A stretch of 64,000 nucleotides of DNA from Yinghuangia seranimata (lineage in GTDB: Bacteria > Actinomycetota > Actinomycetes > Streptomycetales > Streptomycetaceae), in assembly GCF_029953285.1 (NCBI RefSeq), contig NZ_JASAOI010000046.1, forward strand, positions 94,515 to 158,514, given 5' to 3'. The translations under genes and the position numbers were made by a program. How positions within the stretch are numbered: the first letter of the stretch is position 1; each line of letters starts with the position of its first letter. Below are positions 31,871 to 39,832 of this stretch, one piece after another. The notes beneath the pieces are model-generated. The model did not search any database. It worked only from the letters and a program-made list of their open reading frames with translations, and was not told the DNA's origin.

Positions 31871-32903
31871 GCTGCGGCGTCGTCACGCCACCTGCGTGCT
31901 CGGTCCACGACCGGGTGCGCCCGGGGCCCGGGCCGTTACCGCGCTGTGCCGTGTACGGCTCCCGCGCTGAACGCACGTCGTCGACCAACCGCGCCGCGTG
32001 CCGGCAGTCTTCGGCGAGCCCGCGCAGCGTCCGGTTGGCCTCGGGCCACAACTGGCCGGCCGGGTCGTCGGCCAGCTGCGTCAGGGTCTGGGCGACGCGC
32101 ACCAGCGGGGCGTGCAGTTCGTTGTCGATCAACGCCGCGAACGTCCGCTGGTGCTCGATCAGGGCCTGGAAGGCGGACCGGTCCGCGAACGTCACCACCG
32201 CGCCGAGCACACGGTCGCCTTCGCACACGGCGACCGTTGACAGTTCGACCGGGAGGGGAGTGCCGTCCTTGCGCCACAGCGTCGCGACGGGGAGGCGGTG
32301 GTCGCGTCCCGACACCAGCGTGTCGAGGAGTGCCGACGCCTCCGCCGGCAGGACGGTGCCGTCCGCATGCGACGGCATGACCATGGGCAGCAGCGCGTGG
32401 CCGTCCAGTTCGCCGGCGCTGTAGCCCAGTGCCTGCGTGGCGACGGGGTTCGCGAGCACCACGCGGGCGTGGGCGTCCACACCGATGACGCCGTCCGTCG
32501 TCGCGCACAGGATCATCTCGATCTGCCGGTGCAGACGCCGTAGTTCCGCCTCGACGACGATGCGGCCCGTGAGGTCCTGAATGGTGATCAGCAGCAGGTT
32601 GGCGTCGTCGTGCACCAGGCTGCGGACGGCGACCTCCGCCGTGAACTCGAAGCTGTCCGTGCACCGCACGGTCATCCTGAAGGCCAGTTCGTCCGCGGGC
32701 GCGTGGGCGATGCCTCCCGGCGTGCAACTGAGGTCGAACTGCGGGAGTACGTCCAGAACACCGCGACCCACCAGATGGGTTCCGTGGGCCTGGAGGCTGT
32801 CGGCGGCTTCCGTGTTCGTCATGACGATCGTGCCGTTCGCGTCAATGAGCAGAACCGCCAGGGGAAGTGCGTTGAGCACCGTTGCAAGACGTGCGTGTTC
32901 CAT
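31737..32903 (-). CDS. PAS-domain protein with degenerate HisKA-like segment
   Basis: A 388-residue protein with two PAS domains (about 5-110 and 125-245; LLIDANGTIVMTNTEAADSL and DGVIGVDAHARVVLANPVATQALGYSAGEL mark their starts). The next segment, QRTFAALIDNELHAPLVRVAQTL (about 252-274), resembles the HisKA dimerisation helix, but the phospho-acceptor histidine is N261 (DNELHAPL in place of SHELRTPL), and no HATPase domain follows. The last 60 or so residues are Arg/Pro-rich and read antisense to the hydrolase gene. It may be a sensor or scaffold rather than a kinase. It follows the choice-of-anchor gene by 24 bp on the same strand. Confidence 0.75.
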   Translation of the reverse strand: MEHARLATVLNALPLAVLLIDANGTIVMTNTEAADSLQAHGTHLVGRGVLDVLPQFDLSCTPGGIAHAPADELAFRMTVRCTDSFEFTAEVAVRSLVHDDANLLLITIQDLTGRIVVEAELRRLHRQIEMILCATTDGVIGVDAHARVVLANPVATQALGYSAGELDGHALLPMVMPSHADGTVLPAEASALLDTLVSGRDHRLPVATLWRKDGTPLPVELSTVAVCEGDRVLGAVVTFADRSAFQALIEHQRTFAALIDNELHAPLVRVAQTLTQLADDPAGQLWPEANRTLRGLAEDCRHAARLVDDVRSAREPYTAQRGNGPGPGRTRSWTEHAGGVTTPQLRPDAPRVTARHRRAVPAAAGALPPELSPVGSRGAPPVTAVRWP

Positions 32904-32927
32904 GCGACCGCCAATCCCGAGTCGATG

Positions 32928-34244
32928 TCAGCTACGACGACGGCGCCACGCGAAGACCAGCATGACCGCGCCACCCGCCAGCACGACGGCCGCGGCCGCG
33001 ACCACCGGGGTCATGGACGACCCGCCGGTCTGCGCGAGCGGACCGCCGGGCTGTGCCGGGGCGTCGGGTGCGCCGGGCGACGCGGGAGCGGACGGAGCGG
33101 GCGCGCCGGGCCCGCTGGACGGAGCCGAGGGCGTGGGCGCGCCCGGCGTCGCCGGCGGTGCCGGTGCGGCGGGCTGTCCGGGCTGTCCGGGCTTGCAGGT
33201 GAAGACGGGGGAGCCGGTCCACGGATAGTTGTGGGTCTCGTTGCCGGTGCCGTGCACCGTCAGGTTTCCGCCGACGTACACCCGGCCGTTGGTGCTCGCC
33301 GTGAAATCCCCGGACGCCTTCGGCGCGACGATGGAACCCATGAAATTCCCGCCGCCGCCGAGTGCGATCGACGCGCTGTCCCGGAAGTTGTAGAGAATGC
33401 GCGTGGCGGCGTCCCCGAAATGCGTCGAGCTGTACAGGTCGACGCGGTCGTCGTTGAAACCGACGGACATCGGCGAAATCTTCACGTCGTGCGTTCCGGT
33501 CACGTTGACGACCAGTGAGGAGCCCGCCGGAATCGCCCGGAAAACGAAGCTCGACGCGCCGTCGAGGTCTCCCGCGGATATCTCGAAGACCTGCAGCCCG
33601 CCGGCCGCGGTGCTCGTGAACGTGACCGTGCCGCCGGCGCGCACGCTGCTCCCGGTGGGCTTGAGCGACCCGAGCGAGGCGGACTCGCTCTCGACGGCCT
33701 GCCGGAACCCGGAGTACGTGCCGAGCGCGTCGGCGGCGCCGAGCCGCGCCGCCCGGCCGCCGCCGTTCGTCTGGAGCACGCCCTTCTCGTCGATCACGCC
33801 GCCCACCTGCACGGAGCCGCCGTACCGTGGGCCCGCCGTGAGGCCGGACCCGACGTCGACCGTCGTCCCCTTGGCGATCGCCAGGTCGCCGCCCACGGCC
33901 AGCATCACGTCGCCCGGCGCGGGGATGATCCCGGACCCGGCGCCGACGCGGCCGACGTTGAAGATCCCGCCGTTGTCCTTGGCGAAGGTCGCTTTGCCCT
34001 GCACGACGAGCAGCCCTTCCGCCTCGGCGGCCGCGCCGTCCACCGTGTAATTCCCGCCGGTGAAAAGCGCGACGTTGCCGTCGGTGAATCGCGGCACGTG
34101 CCCAATTCCCGGCGCGGCCCCCGAGGCGGGGCAGGACTGCGACTGTCCGGCTGTCTCCGCGGCGAATGCGTGCGCCCCGACCGACAGGCCGAATGCGGCC
34201 GCGAAGACGATTGCCGTGCGGCTCCTGGCTGTGTTGATGCTCAC
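32928..34244 (-). CDS. Choice-of-anchor A family cell-wall protein with LAxTG signal
   Basis: A 438-residue secreted protein. A signal peptide (TAIVFAAAFGLSVGAHAFA) is followed by a collagen-binding-like choice-of-anchor A domain (PRFTDGNVALFTGGNYTVDG through GGNFMGSIVAPKASGDFTASTNGRVYVGGNLTV). A Pro/Ala/Gly-rich stalk follows, then the sorting signal LAQTGG with a hydrophobic TM segment and an RRRRS tail. LAxTG is the class E sortase signal of high-GC Gram-positives. A GTG at 34244 is the start. The family is usually adhesive or structural. It may sit inside the RiPP cluster by chance. Confidence 0.88.
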   Translation of the reverse strand: MSINTARSRTAIVFAAAFGLSVGAHAFAAETAGQSQSCPASGAAPGIGHVPRFTDGNVALFTGGNYTVDGAAAEAEGLLVVQGKATFAKDNGGIFNVGRVGAGSGIIPAPGDVMLAVGGDLAIAKGTTVDVGSGLTAGPRYGGSVQVGGVIDEKGVLQTNGGGRAARLGAADALGTYSGFRQAVESESASLGSLKPTGSSVRAGGTVTFTSTAAGGLQVFEISAGDLDGASSFVFRAIPAGSSLVVNVTGTHDVKISPMSVGFNDDRVDLYSSTHFGDAATRILYNFRDSASIALGGGGNFMGSIVAPKASGDFTASTNGRVYVGGNLTVHGTGNETHNYPWTGSPVFTCKPGQPGQPAAPAPPATPGAPTPSAPSSGPGAPAPSAPASPGAPDAPAQPGGPLAQTGGSSMTPVVAAAAVVLAGGAVMLVFAWRRRRS

Positions 34245-34353
34245 GGCAAGGACGCTAGCAGCCGTTCCCGCGGGATCGGCATTTGACGGGAAGTCGCTGG
34301 TTAATATTGGTTGTTCCGCTGCTTAAGAGCTTCCTAAGCGGGTGCGGAATGAT

Positions 34354-34390
34354 TCCCGCAGGCCGCGATCCCGGTCGCGAGGGAGCGGGA
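34354..34390. terminator. Hairpin between wall-protein start and carbamoyltransferase end
   Basis: TCCCGC (34354-34359) pairs with GCGGGA (34385-34390) around an inner stem CGCGA (34364-34368)/TCGCG (34375-34379). It lies about 40 bp past the stop of the carbamoyltransferase gene and may end the long minus-strand RiPP operon. No T-run is present. Confidence 0.4.
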
Positions 34391-34430
34391 CCGCGGCGTC
34401 GGTGTGGTGTCGTCAGTCCCAGCCCACGGT

Positions 34431-36458
34431 TCACGCCTCCTTCGATGCCAGTCGTGCCGGGAGGGCGCCCGGGGCGTCGATGAAGGCGGAGCCGGGGCCG
34501 TGGGCCTTGCAGAAGCGGTTGACCATCAGCGGGAAGCCGCGGTTGGTGGTGGCCGCGTAGTCGGCGAGGGCGTTGACGCGTTCCGGGGTGCCGCCGGCGT
34601 CGAGTTCGGTGCGTAGGTCGGGGGAGCGGGACAGCTGGAACATGCCCGCCTCGGTCAGGCCGCGGTCGAGCCAGCGGGACCAGGCGGCGTCGCGGTCGGG
34701 CTCCTGGCCGGCGAAATGGTGGACGGCGCGCACGCGCGGCCCGGTCGGGGGTACGGCGTTCCCGGTCGGGGTGGTGCGCAGGGCGATGCGGCGGCCGGAG
34801 ACGTACGCGACGCGGATGCCGCGGCGGACGCAGAACGTCAGGGCCTCGGCGGCCGTGTCGCAGATGGCCTCGCCCTTGTCGTTCAGCGAGGTGTTGCACA
34901 GCATCGGGACGCCGGTCGCGTCGCGGAAGGCCGCCAACGCCCGGTGGAGCAGCGGGTTGTCGTCGCGCGCCAGGGTCTGGTGGCGTGCCGAGCCGTCCAA
35001 GTGGACGACGGCCGGGACCCGTTCGCGGACCTCGGGCCGGACGTCGACCGCTTCGAGCATGTACGGCGAGGGCCGCCGCTGCACGAACCAGTCCTCGGCG
35101 TGCTCGGCCATCACGATCGGCGCGACGGGCCGCCACCACTGACGCTGTTTCACGTCGTTGAGCCGGTCCTTGACGGCGCCGGAGCGCGGGTCGCCGAGCA
35201 GGCTGCGGTGGCCGAGCGCCCGGGGGCCGATCTCGGCGGCGCCGTCGACCCAGGCGACGATGTCGTCGGTGACGTCGGCGGCGAAGCGGACCGGGTCGAA
35301 CTCGGTGACGTCGGCGATCCAGGGCGCGAACTCCTCCAGAGAGGAGGGAAGATCGGACACCGGGGAGCCGTGGTACGCGTTGCCCAGCCGCCACTCGGCG
35401 TCCCGGAACGCGCCGGTCCCGTACAGTCCGAGCAGCCCGAGCCCGAGGGCCTGCCCCGAGTCGTTGGCGCACGGGGGCGCGAGCAGGCCGCGGAAGCCGT
35501 ACTTGTCCAACAGACGTGTGTTTCCCGGGCAGTTGAGGGCGTAGCCGCCGCTCATCGAAAGGTAGGCGGTGGACGGGTCGACGTGGGCGGTGGCGCAGAG
35601 CAGGTCGATGTTGCGGGCGGCGACGAGTTCGCACGCCTCCTGCACGATCTTCATGACGGCGCTCTGCAGGTTCTCCTCGGGGGAGAACGCCGGGTCGTCG
35701 GCGCGGTTGGCGAGGCGGCGTCCGGCTTCGGCGACGACGCCGCGCACGAACCGGTGCGCGGGCGCCCAAGGCGCGGCCCGCCCGCCGAACAGCTTTATGC
35801 CGGCGAGGGCTTCGGCGGTCGGGTACGGGATCGCCGTGCGGCACGCCGAGGCGAGGGCCATGAGCGTGCCGGGTTCCTTGCCGAACATCGTCTCGGCGGC
35901 CGTGTACAGCGGCCCCGGCGACTCGACCGGGAGGAACGTCAGGGAACCGCGCACCGATACGCAGCCCGCGTACCAGAAGTCCTTGGTGGCGCGGTCCTGC
36001 ACGAAGTCCGGCCCGCTGTCGACGGCCGTCGCCACGATGGTCTCGTCCTTGAACAGCCGGGTGTCCATGAGGAGTCCGCTGAACAGGTGGGCGAGGCTGT
36101 GCACGGGGAACGCGCCGGCCCCCGCCGGGACCGGGACCGGCGCGCTGCCCGGCAGTCCCGGGGTGCCCCACACGGTGCCGACGTCGTCGAGGGTGAGGCC
36201 GACGGTGCCGAGCAGCGCGTCGAGGAACTCCCGGGCCCGCTCAGGGGTGTAGAGCGGCCAGAAGTGGTGCTTCTGCCCGCTGATCCGCTCCAGTTCCCAC
36301 AGCCGGACGAGGTCGACGCCGCGGGGCCCGCGCCGCCACAGGGCGATGCTCTGGTCGTGGCGCGTCCCGAGCACGGCGTGGTCGCCCGGCGGGGAGAGGT
36401 AGCAGGACAGCAGGTACTCGGACGGAGGCCCGACACCTCCGCCGACCCCGGCGCCCAT
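34431..36458 (-). CDS. Carbamoyltransferase (NodU/CmcH/TobZ family)
   Basis: A 675-residue carbamoyltransferase that would transfer a carbamoyl group from carbamoyl phosphate, through carbamoyl-AMP, to a hydroxyl. The N-terminal Kae1-like domain includes HDQSIALW, HHFWPLY, HSLAHLFSGLLMD and TAVDSGPDF. The C-terminal YrdC-like-associated domain shows EIGPRALGHRSLLGDPR and PMLCNTSLNDKGEAICDTAAEAL. Length matches NovN and similar antibiotic carbamoyltransferases. It sits 4 bp after the YciI gene in the same orientation as the TOMM operon, so it is probably its last gene. Carbamoylation is very unusual for an azole RiPP. A hydroxyl made by the P450 or Rieske enzyme, or the threonine or tyrosine side chain, would be a possible acceptor. 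Confidence 0.92.
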   Translation of the reverse strand: MGAGVGGGVGPPSEYLLSCYLSPPGDHAVLGTRHDQSIALWRRGPRGVDLVRLWELERISGQKHHFWPLYTPERAREFLDALLGTVGLTLDDVGTVWGTPGLPGSAPVPVPAGAGAFPVHSLAHLFSGLLMDTRLFKDETIVATAVDSGPDFVQDRATKDFWYAGCVSVRGSLTFLPVESPGPLYTAAETMFGKEPGTLMALASACRTAIPYPTAEALAGIKLFGGRAAPWAPAHRFVRGVVAEAGRRLANRADDPAFSPEENLQSAVMKIVQEACELVAARNIDLLCATAHVDPSTAYLSMSGGYALNCPGNTRLLDKYGFRGLLAPPCANDSGQALGLGLLGLYGTGAFRDAEWRLGNAYHGSPVSDLPSSLEEFAPWIADVTEFDPVRFAADVTDDIVAWVDGAAEIGPRALGHRSLLGDPRSGAVKDRLNDVKQRQWWRPVAPIVMAEHAEDWFVQRRPSPYMLEAVDVRPEVRERVPAVVHLDGSARHQTLARDDNPLLHRALAAFRDATGVPMLCNTSLNDKGEAICDTAAEALTFCVRRGIRVAYVSGRRIALRTTPTGNAVPPTGPRVRAVHHFAGQEPDRDAAWSRWLDRGLTEAGMFQLSRSPDLRTELDAGGTPERVNALADYAATTNRGFPLMVNRFCKAHGPGSAFIDAPGALPARLASKEA

Positions 36459-36462
36459 CGGG

Positions 36463-36804
36463 TCAGGCCTCCGCGTCGGGCCGGTCGCCCGGGCGGTCGC
36501 AGCGCCGTACGTCGACCACGTTGCCGTGCACGAGCGGGATGCGCTCCGCCCAGTACATCGCCTCCTCGTCGCCGGGCAGGTCGATGATCCACAGTCCGCC
36601 GGGTTCCTGGACGCCGTCCTCGGCGCGGGGTTCCTTCGCGGCGATGTCGGGCCGGGCCAGGCGCGCCCCGTAACGGATCGTCAGCCGGGCCTCGGCGATC
36701 TCGCGGCCGAACCTGACGTGCTGGGCGAAGAGGTCGTCGCGCTCCTCGTCGGTCATCTCGTCCCAGATCTTCTCTTCACCGTAGATGACGAATGCGTAGT
36801 CCAT
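36463..36804 (-). CDS. YciI-like (YCII-related) protein
   Basis: A 113-residue ferredoxin-like-fold protein of the YCII/DGPF family: MDYAFVIYGEEKIWDEMTDEERDDLFAQHVRFGREI, then LWIIDLPGDEEAMYWAERIPL and VVDVRRC. Family members are often adjacent to ECF sigma factors or occur alone; function is mostly unknown. It lies 37 bp after the NHLP exporter gene and 4 bp before the carbamoyltransferase gene, so it is likely part of the operon. Confidence 0.85.
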   Translation of the reverse strand: MDYAFVIYGEEKIWDEMTDEERDDLFAQHVRFGREIAEARLTIRYGARLARPDIAAKEPRAEDGVQEPGGLWIIDLPGDEEAMYWAERIPLVHGNVVDVRRCDRPGDRPDAEA

Positions 36805-36841
36805 GCGGTCCTCCGCGGTCGGGCCGGGTCTGGATGGTGGG

Positions 36842-39832
36842 TCAGGACATCTGGCGGGCCGCCAGCCGGGCGAACACCCCGTCGGTGTCCCGCAGCAACT
36901 CCTCGTAGCCGCCCTGCTGGACGACGCGGCCCCGGTCGAGCACGACGATCTTGTCGGCGTCGGCGACCGTGGAGAGCCGGTGCGCGATCACCACGCGGGT
37001 CGCGTTGAGCCTGCGGGTGCTCTCCGCGACGAGCTTCTGGGTCGGGTTGTCGAGCGCGCTGGTGGCCTCGTCGAAGAACACGATGCGCGGGCGGGCGACG
37101 AGCGCGCGGGAGATCATGATGCGCTGCCGCTGCCCGCCGGAAAGGGTGTTGGTGCCTTCGGACAGCACGGTGTGCATGCCCATCGGCATGGCGCGGATGT
37201 CGTCGGCGATGCCGGCCATCTCGGCCGCGGCCCACGCGTCGTCGAGGGTGCGCCCGGTGCTGCCGACGATGTTGGCCTTGATGTCGCCGGCGAGCAGCGA
37301 ACCGTTCTGCAGGACGACGCCGCACTGTCGGCGTACGGCGGACACGTCGAGCTCGGCCAGGTCCTGCCCGTCGTACAGCACCGTCCCCGCGATCGGCGTC
37401 TCGAAGCCGAGCAGCAGCCGCAGCACCGTCGACTTGCCGCTCCCCGACGGCCCGACGAAGGCCACGAACTCGCCGGGCTCGATGGTGAACGACACGTCCT
37501 CCAGCGTCAGCGGACCTTCCGTGCCGTACCGGAAGGACACGTGGCTGAGCCCGAGCCGCCCGGACAGGTCGCCGGGGTCGGCGCGGAAGCCGGCGAACTC
37601 GGTCTCGGCGCGCAGGATCGGCTGGATCTTCTCCAGCATCGGGACGACGCCCATCGCGGTGATGGCCGCGGCGCTGAACTGGAGGCTTGCCGCGAGGAGC
37701 AGGTTGAACGCGGTGAAGAACGCCAGGAACGCGGCCACCGAGATCTTGTCGCCCATCGGCCCGGCCACCAGCGCGAACAGCACGCCGGAACACACGAGCG
37801 GGAAGGCCGAGTTGAACGTGGTGACGGTGTTCTGCACACGCCGCGAAGCGGCCGCCATCGCGCGGCCCTTGGTGAACTCGGCGGCCCACACCCCGAACAC
37901 CCGGTCCTCGGCTGCCGTCACGCGCAGCTTCGGCACCGCGTTGAGGACCTGGAAGACCCGGGACGACATGGCCTGTTCGTGCTCGTAGAGCCGCCGCTGC
38001 CAGCGCACCTCGGCGCGTCCGGCCAGCGCCGCGAACCCGGCGCCGACGAGCACCAACACCGTCGCCAGCAAGGCCAGTTGCACGTCGTACCAGAACAGCA
38101 GCCCCAGGTTGGCCAGCCCGGTCAGCAGCCCGAGCGTGGCCGTGGTCATCATCCCGGAGAGCATCTCCTGCGCCGCGCTGACACCCAGCACCGTCGTGCC
38201 CAGTTCGCCGGTCGAGTAGCGCGTGAAGAACGCGGCGGGAAGGGACAGCAGCCGGGTCCACACGCCGACCTGCATCGCCGAGGTGGAACGGCTCTCGATG
38301 CGCAGGACCGCGATGTTCTGCACCACCGCCAGTGCCGCCACCACGAACGCCGAGGCGATGACCACCACGGAGCCCTGCACGATCAGGTCGCGGCGGGCCT
38401 GGGAGACGAACGTGCCCAGCACCGCCCCGGTCATGATCGGCACGAGCAGGCCGATGACTGCGACCAGCGTGCCGGTCAACGCGAACGTCCACAGGTCGCC
38501 GCGGTGCCCGCGGAACCCGAAGCGCAGCAACGCGCCCACGCTGCGCACGTCGTCGGGCAGCGGCTGGTAGAGCATGGTGGCCTGGTTGTGCAGTTCGGCG
38601 GCGAGCTTCGGGGTGACCGGACGGACCGCGCCCTGCTCGGCCACCACGTACCGGCCGCCGACCGGCAGTAGTGCGACCGGGCGGTTCCCGGCCTTGCGGC
38701 GCCCGACCAGCGGGCCGACGTCCCGTTGCCACCACGGCCCGTCGAGCCGGACGACGCGGGTGCGGACGCCGGACGCGAGGGCGATGGCCTGGAGTTCGTC
38801 CAAACCGCGGCCCTGAGCGCTCGTCACCGGCGCCTTGACCGTGAACCCGAGGTGCGAGGCCACCAGCCGGGCGGCGGCGAGCGTCGGCGAGTCGTTGGCG
38901 ACGTCGGCCAACCTGATCCGCGCGTCGGTGTCGTGCAGCACGGCGTCGAAGCCGCGCGCCGCCCGCGCCAGTGCTCCCGAGTCGCGGTCGCGCCGCTCGG
39001 TGAGGACCTTCTCCTCCAGCGTGCGCGAACGCTGCACACGCCGGTCGACCATGAACAGCAGCCGCGCGGCGTGCGTGACGATGCGGCTCCACAGCACGCC
39101 CTCGTCCAGCAGCTCCGGCATGCCGCGCGCCCGCACCCGGGCGGGACCGCCGACGGCGACCAGCCAGTCGCGGCGCGTGACACACACGTCGGCGCCCGCG
39201 GTGAGCTGCCCGGCGATACCGTCCGGCATCTCCACGGTGCCCTGCTCGACGTGCACCCACAGTGTGCCGTCGACCGAGCGGGTGGCCTCGCCGTCGTCCA
39301 GCTCGGTGACGCCGCCGGACTCGCCGTCGGCCGCCAGCGGGACGAAGTCACGCGGCGGCAGCGCGTCCCGCAACGCCTCGGACAGCGCGACGATGCCGGA
39401 CTCCAAGCCGTCGAGGAACTGCTCGACGGCGAGCCGCCGATCGTCGTCGCTCAGGTCAGCGGGGTAGGACGGCCCGGCGCGGCCGGTCAGCGCCTCGAGG
39501 CGGGCGTTGGGGACGTACCGCAGCACCGTGCCCAGCACCGGCCGCCCGACGATGCAGTGCCGGGGGCCGGGCGGCGAGCCGACCAGCACGGCGCCGGGGC
39601 CGACCCGGTTCAGGAACGTCCAGCGGCCGATCGGGGCGCCCTCGTCGAGCTGGACGGCGAACAGGTCGAGCGCACCGTCGTCGACGAGCAGCACGCGCTG
39701 GAGGTCGTTGAGGACGACGAACCGCTCGGTGGCGTCCAGGTCCAGCGGCGGCGCGCCGTCGGTGAAGAAGGCACAGAACGCCGAACCGCCGTGCGCGGCA
39801 CCGTCGGCCGCGGTGTCCAGGGGCGCGGTCAC
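36842..39832 (-). CDS. NHLP-family bacteriocin ABC exporter, permease/ATP-binding subunit (second type)
   Basis: A 996-residue ABC protein of the NHLM_micro_ABC2 kind. An N-terminal half (about 1-400) precedes the membrane domain: a regulatory cNMP-like section (WTFLNRVGPGAVLVG) and a region around DRDSGALARAARGFDAVLHD. The membrane domain has about six TM helices from LWTFALTGTLVAVIGLLVPIM. The nucleotide-binding domain carries FVGPSGSGKST, signature NTLSGGQRQR and VFFDEATSALDN. GTG at 39832 overlaps the stop of the C39 exporter (GTGA). In NHLP clusters this protein partners the peptidase-bearing exporter and is thought to act in peptide export. The upstream in-frame sequence is the shadow of the neighbour. 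Confidence 0.93.
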   Translation of the reverse strand: MTAPLDTAADGAAHGGSAFCAFFTDGAPPLDLDATERFVVLNDLQRVLLVDDGALDLFAVQLDEGAPIGRWTFLNRVGPGAVLVGSPPGPRHCIVGRPVLGTVLRYVPNARLEALTGRAGPSYPADLSDDDRRLAVEQFLDGLESGIVALSEALRDALPPRDFVPLAADGESGGVTELDDGEATRSVDGTLWVHVEQGTVEMPDGIAGQLTAGADVCVTRRDWLVAVGGPARVRARGMPELLDEGVLWSRIVTHAARLLFMVDRRVQRSRTLEEKVLTERRDRDSGALARAARGFDAVLHDTDARIRLADVANDSPTLAAARLVASHLGFTVKAPVTSAQGRGLDELQAIALASGVRTRVVRLDGPWWQRDVGPLVGRRKAGNRPVALLPVGGRYVVAEQGAVRPVTPKLAAELHNQATMLYQPLPDDVRSVGALLRFGFRGHRGDLWTFALTGTLVAVIGLLVPIMTGAVLGTFVSQARRDLIVQGSVVVIASAFVVAALAVVQNIAVLRIESRSTSAMQVGVWTRLLSLPAAFFTRYSTGELGTTVLGVSAAQEMLSGMMTTATLGLLTGLANLGLLFWYDVQLALLATVLVLVGAGFAALAGRAEVRWQRRLYEHEQAMSSRVFQVLNAVPKLRVTAAEDRVFGVWAAEFTKGRAMAAASRRVQNTVTTFNSAFPLVCSGVLFALVAGPMGDKISVAAFLAFFTAFNLLLAASLQFSAAAITAMGVVPMLEKIQPILRAETEFAGFRADPGDLSGRLGLSHVSFRYGTEGPLTLEDVSFTIEPGEFVAFVGPSGSGKSTVLRLLLGFETPIAGTVLYDGQDLAELDVSAVRRQCGVVLQNGSLLAGDIKANIVGSTGRTLDDAWAAAEMAGIADDIRAMPMGMHTVLSEGTNTLSGGQRQRIMISRALVARPRIVFFDEATSALDNPTQKLVAESTRRLNATRVVIAHRLSTVADADKIVVLDRGRVVQQGGYEELLRDTDGVFARLAARQMS

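Noticed and set aside
34283..34307. TTGACG...TAATAT as a plus-strand sigma70 promoter
   Set aside because: Spacer is only 13 bp and no plus-strand gene follows.
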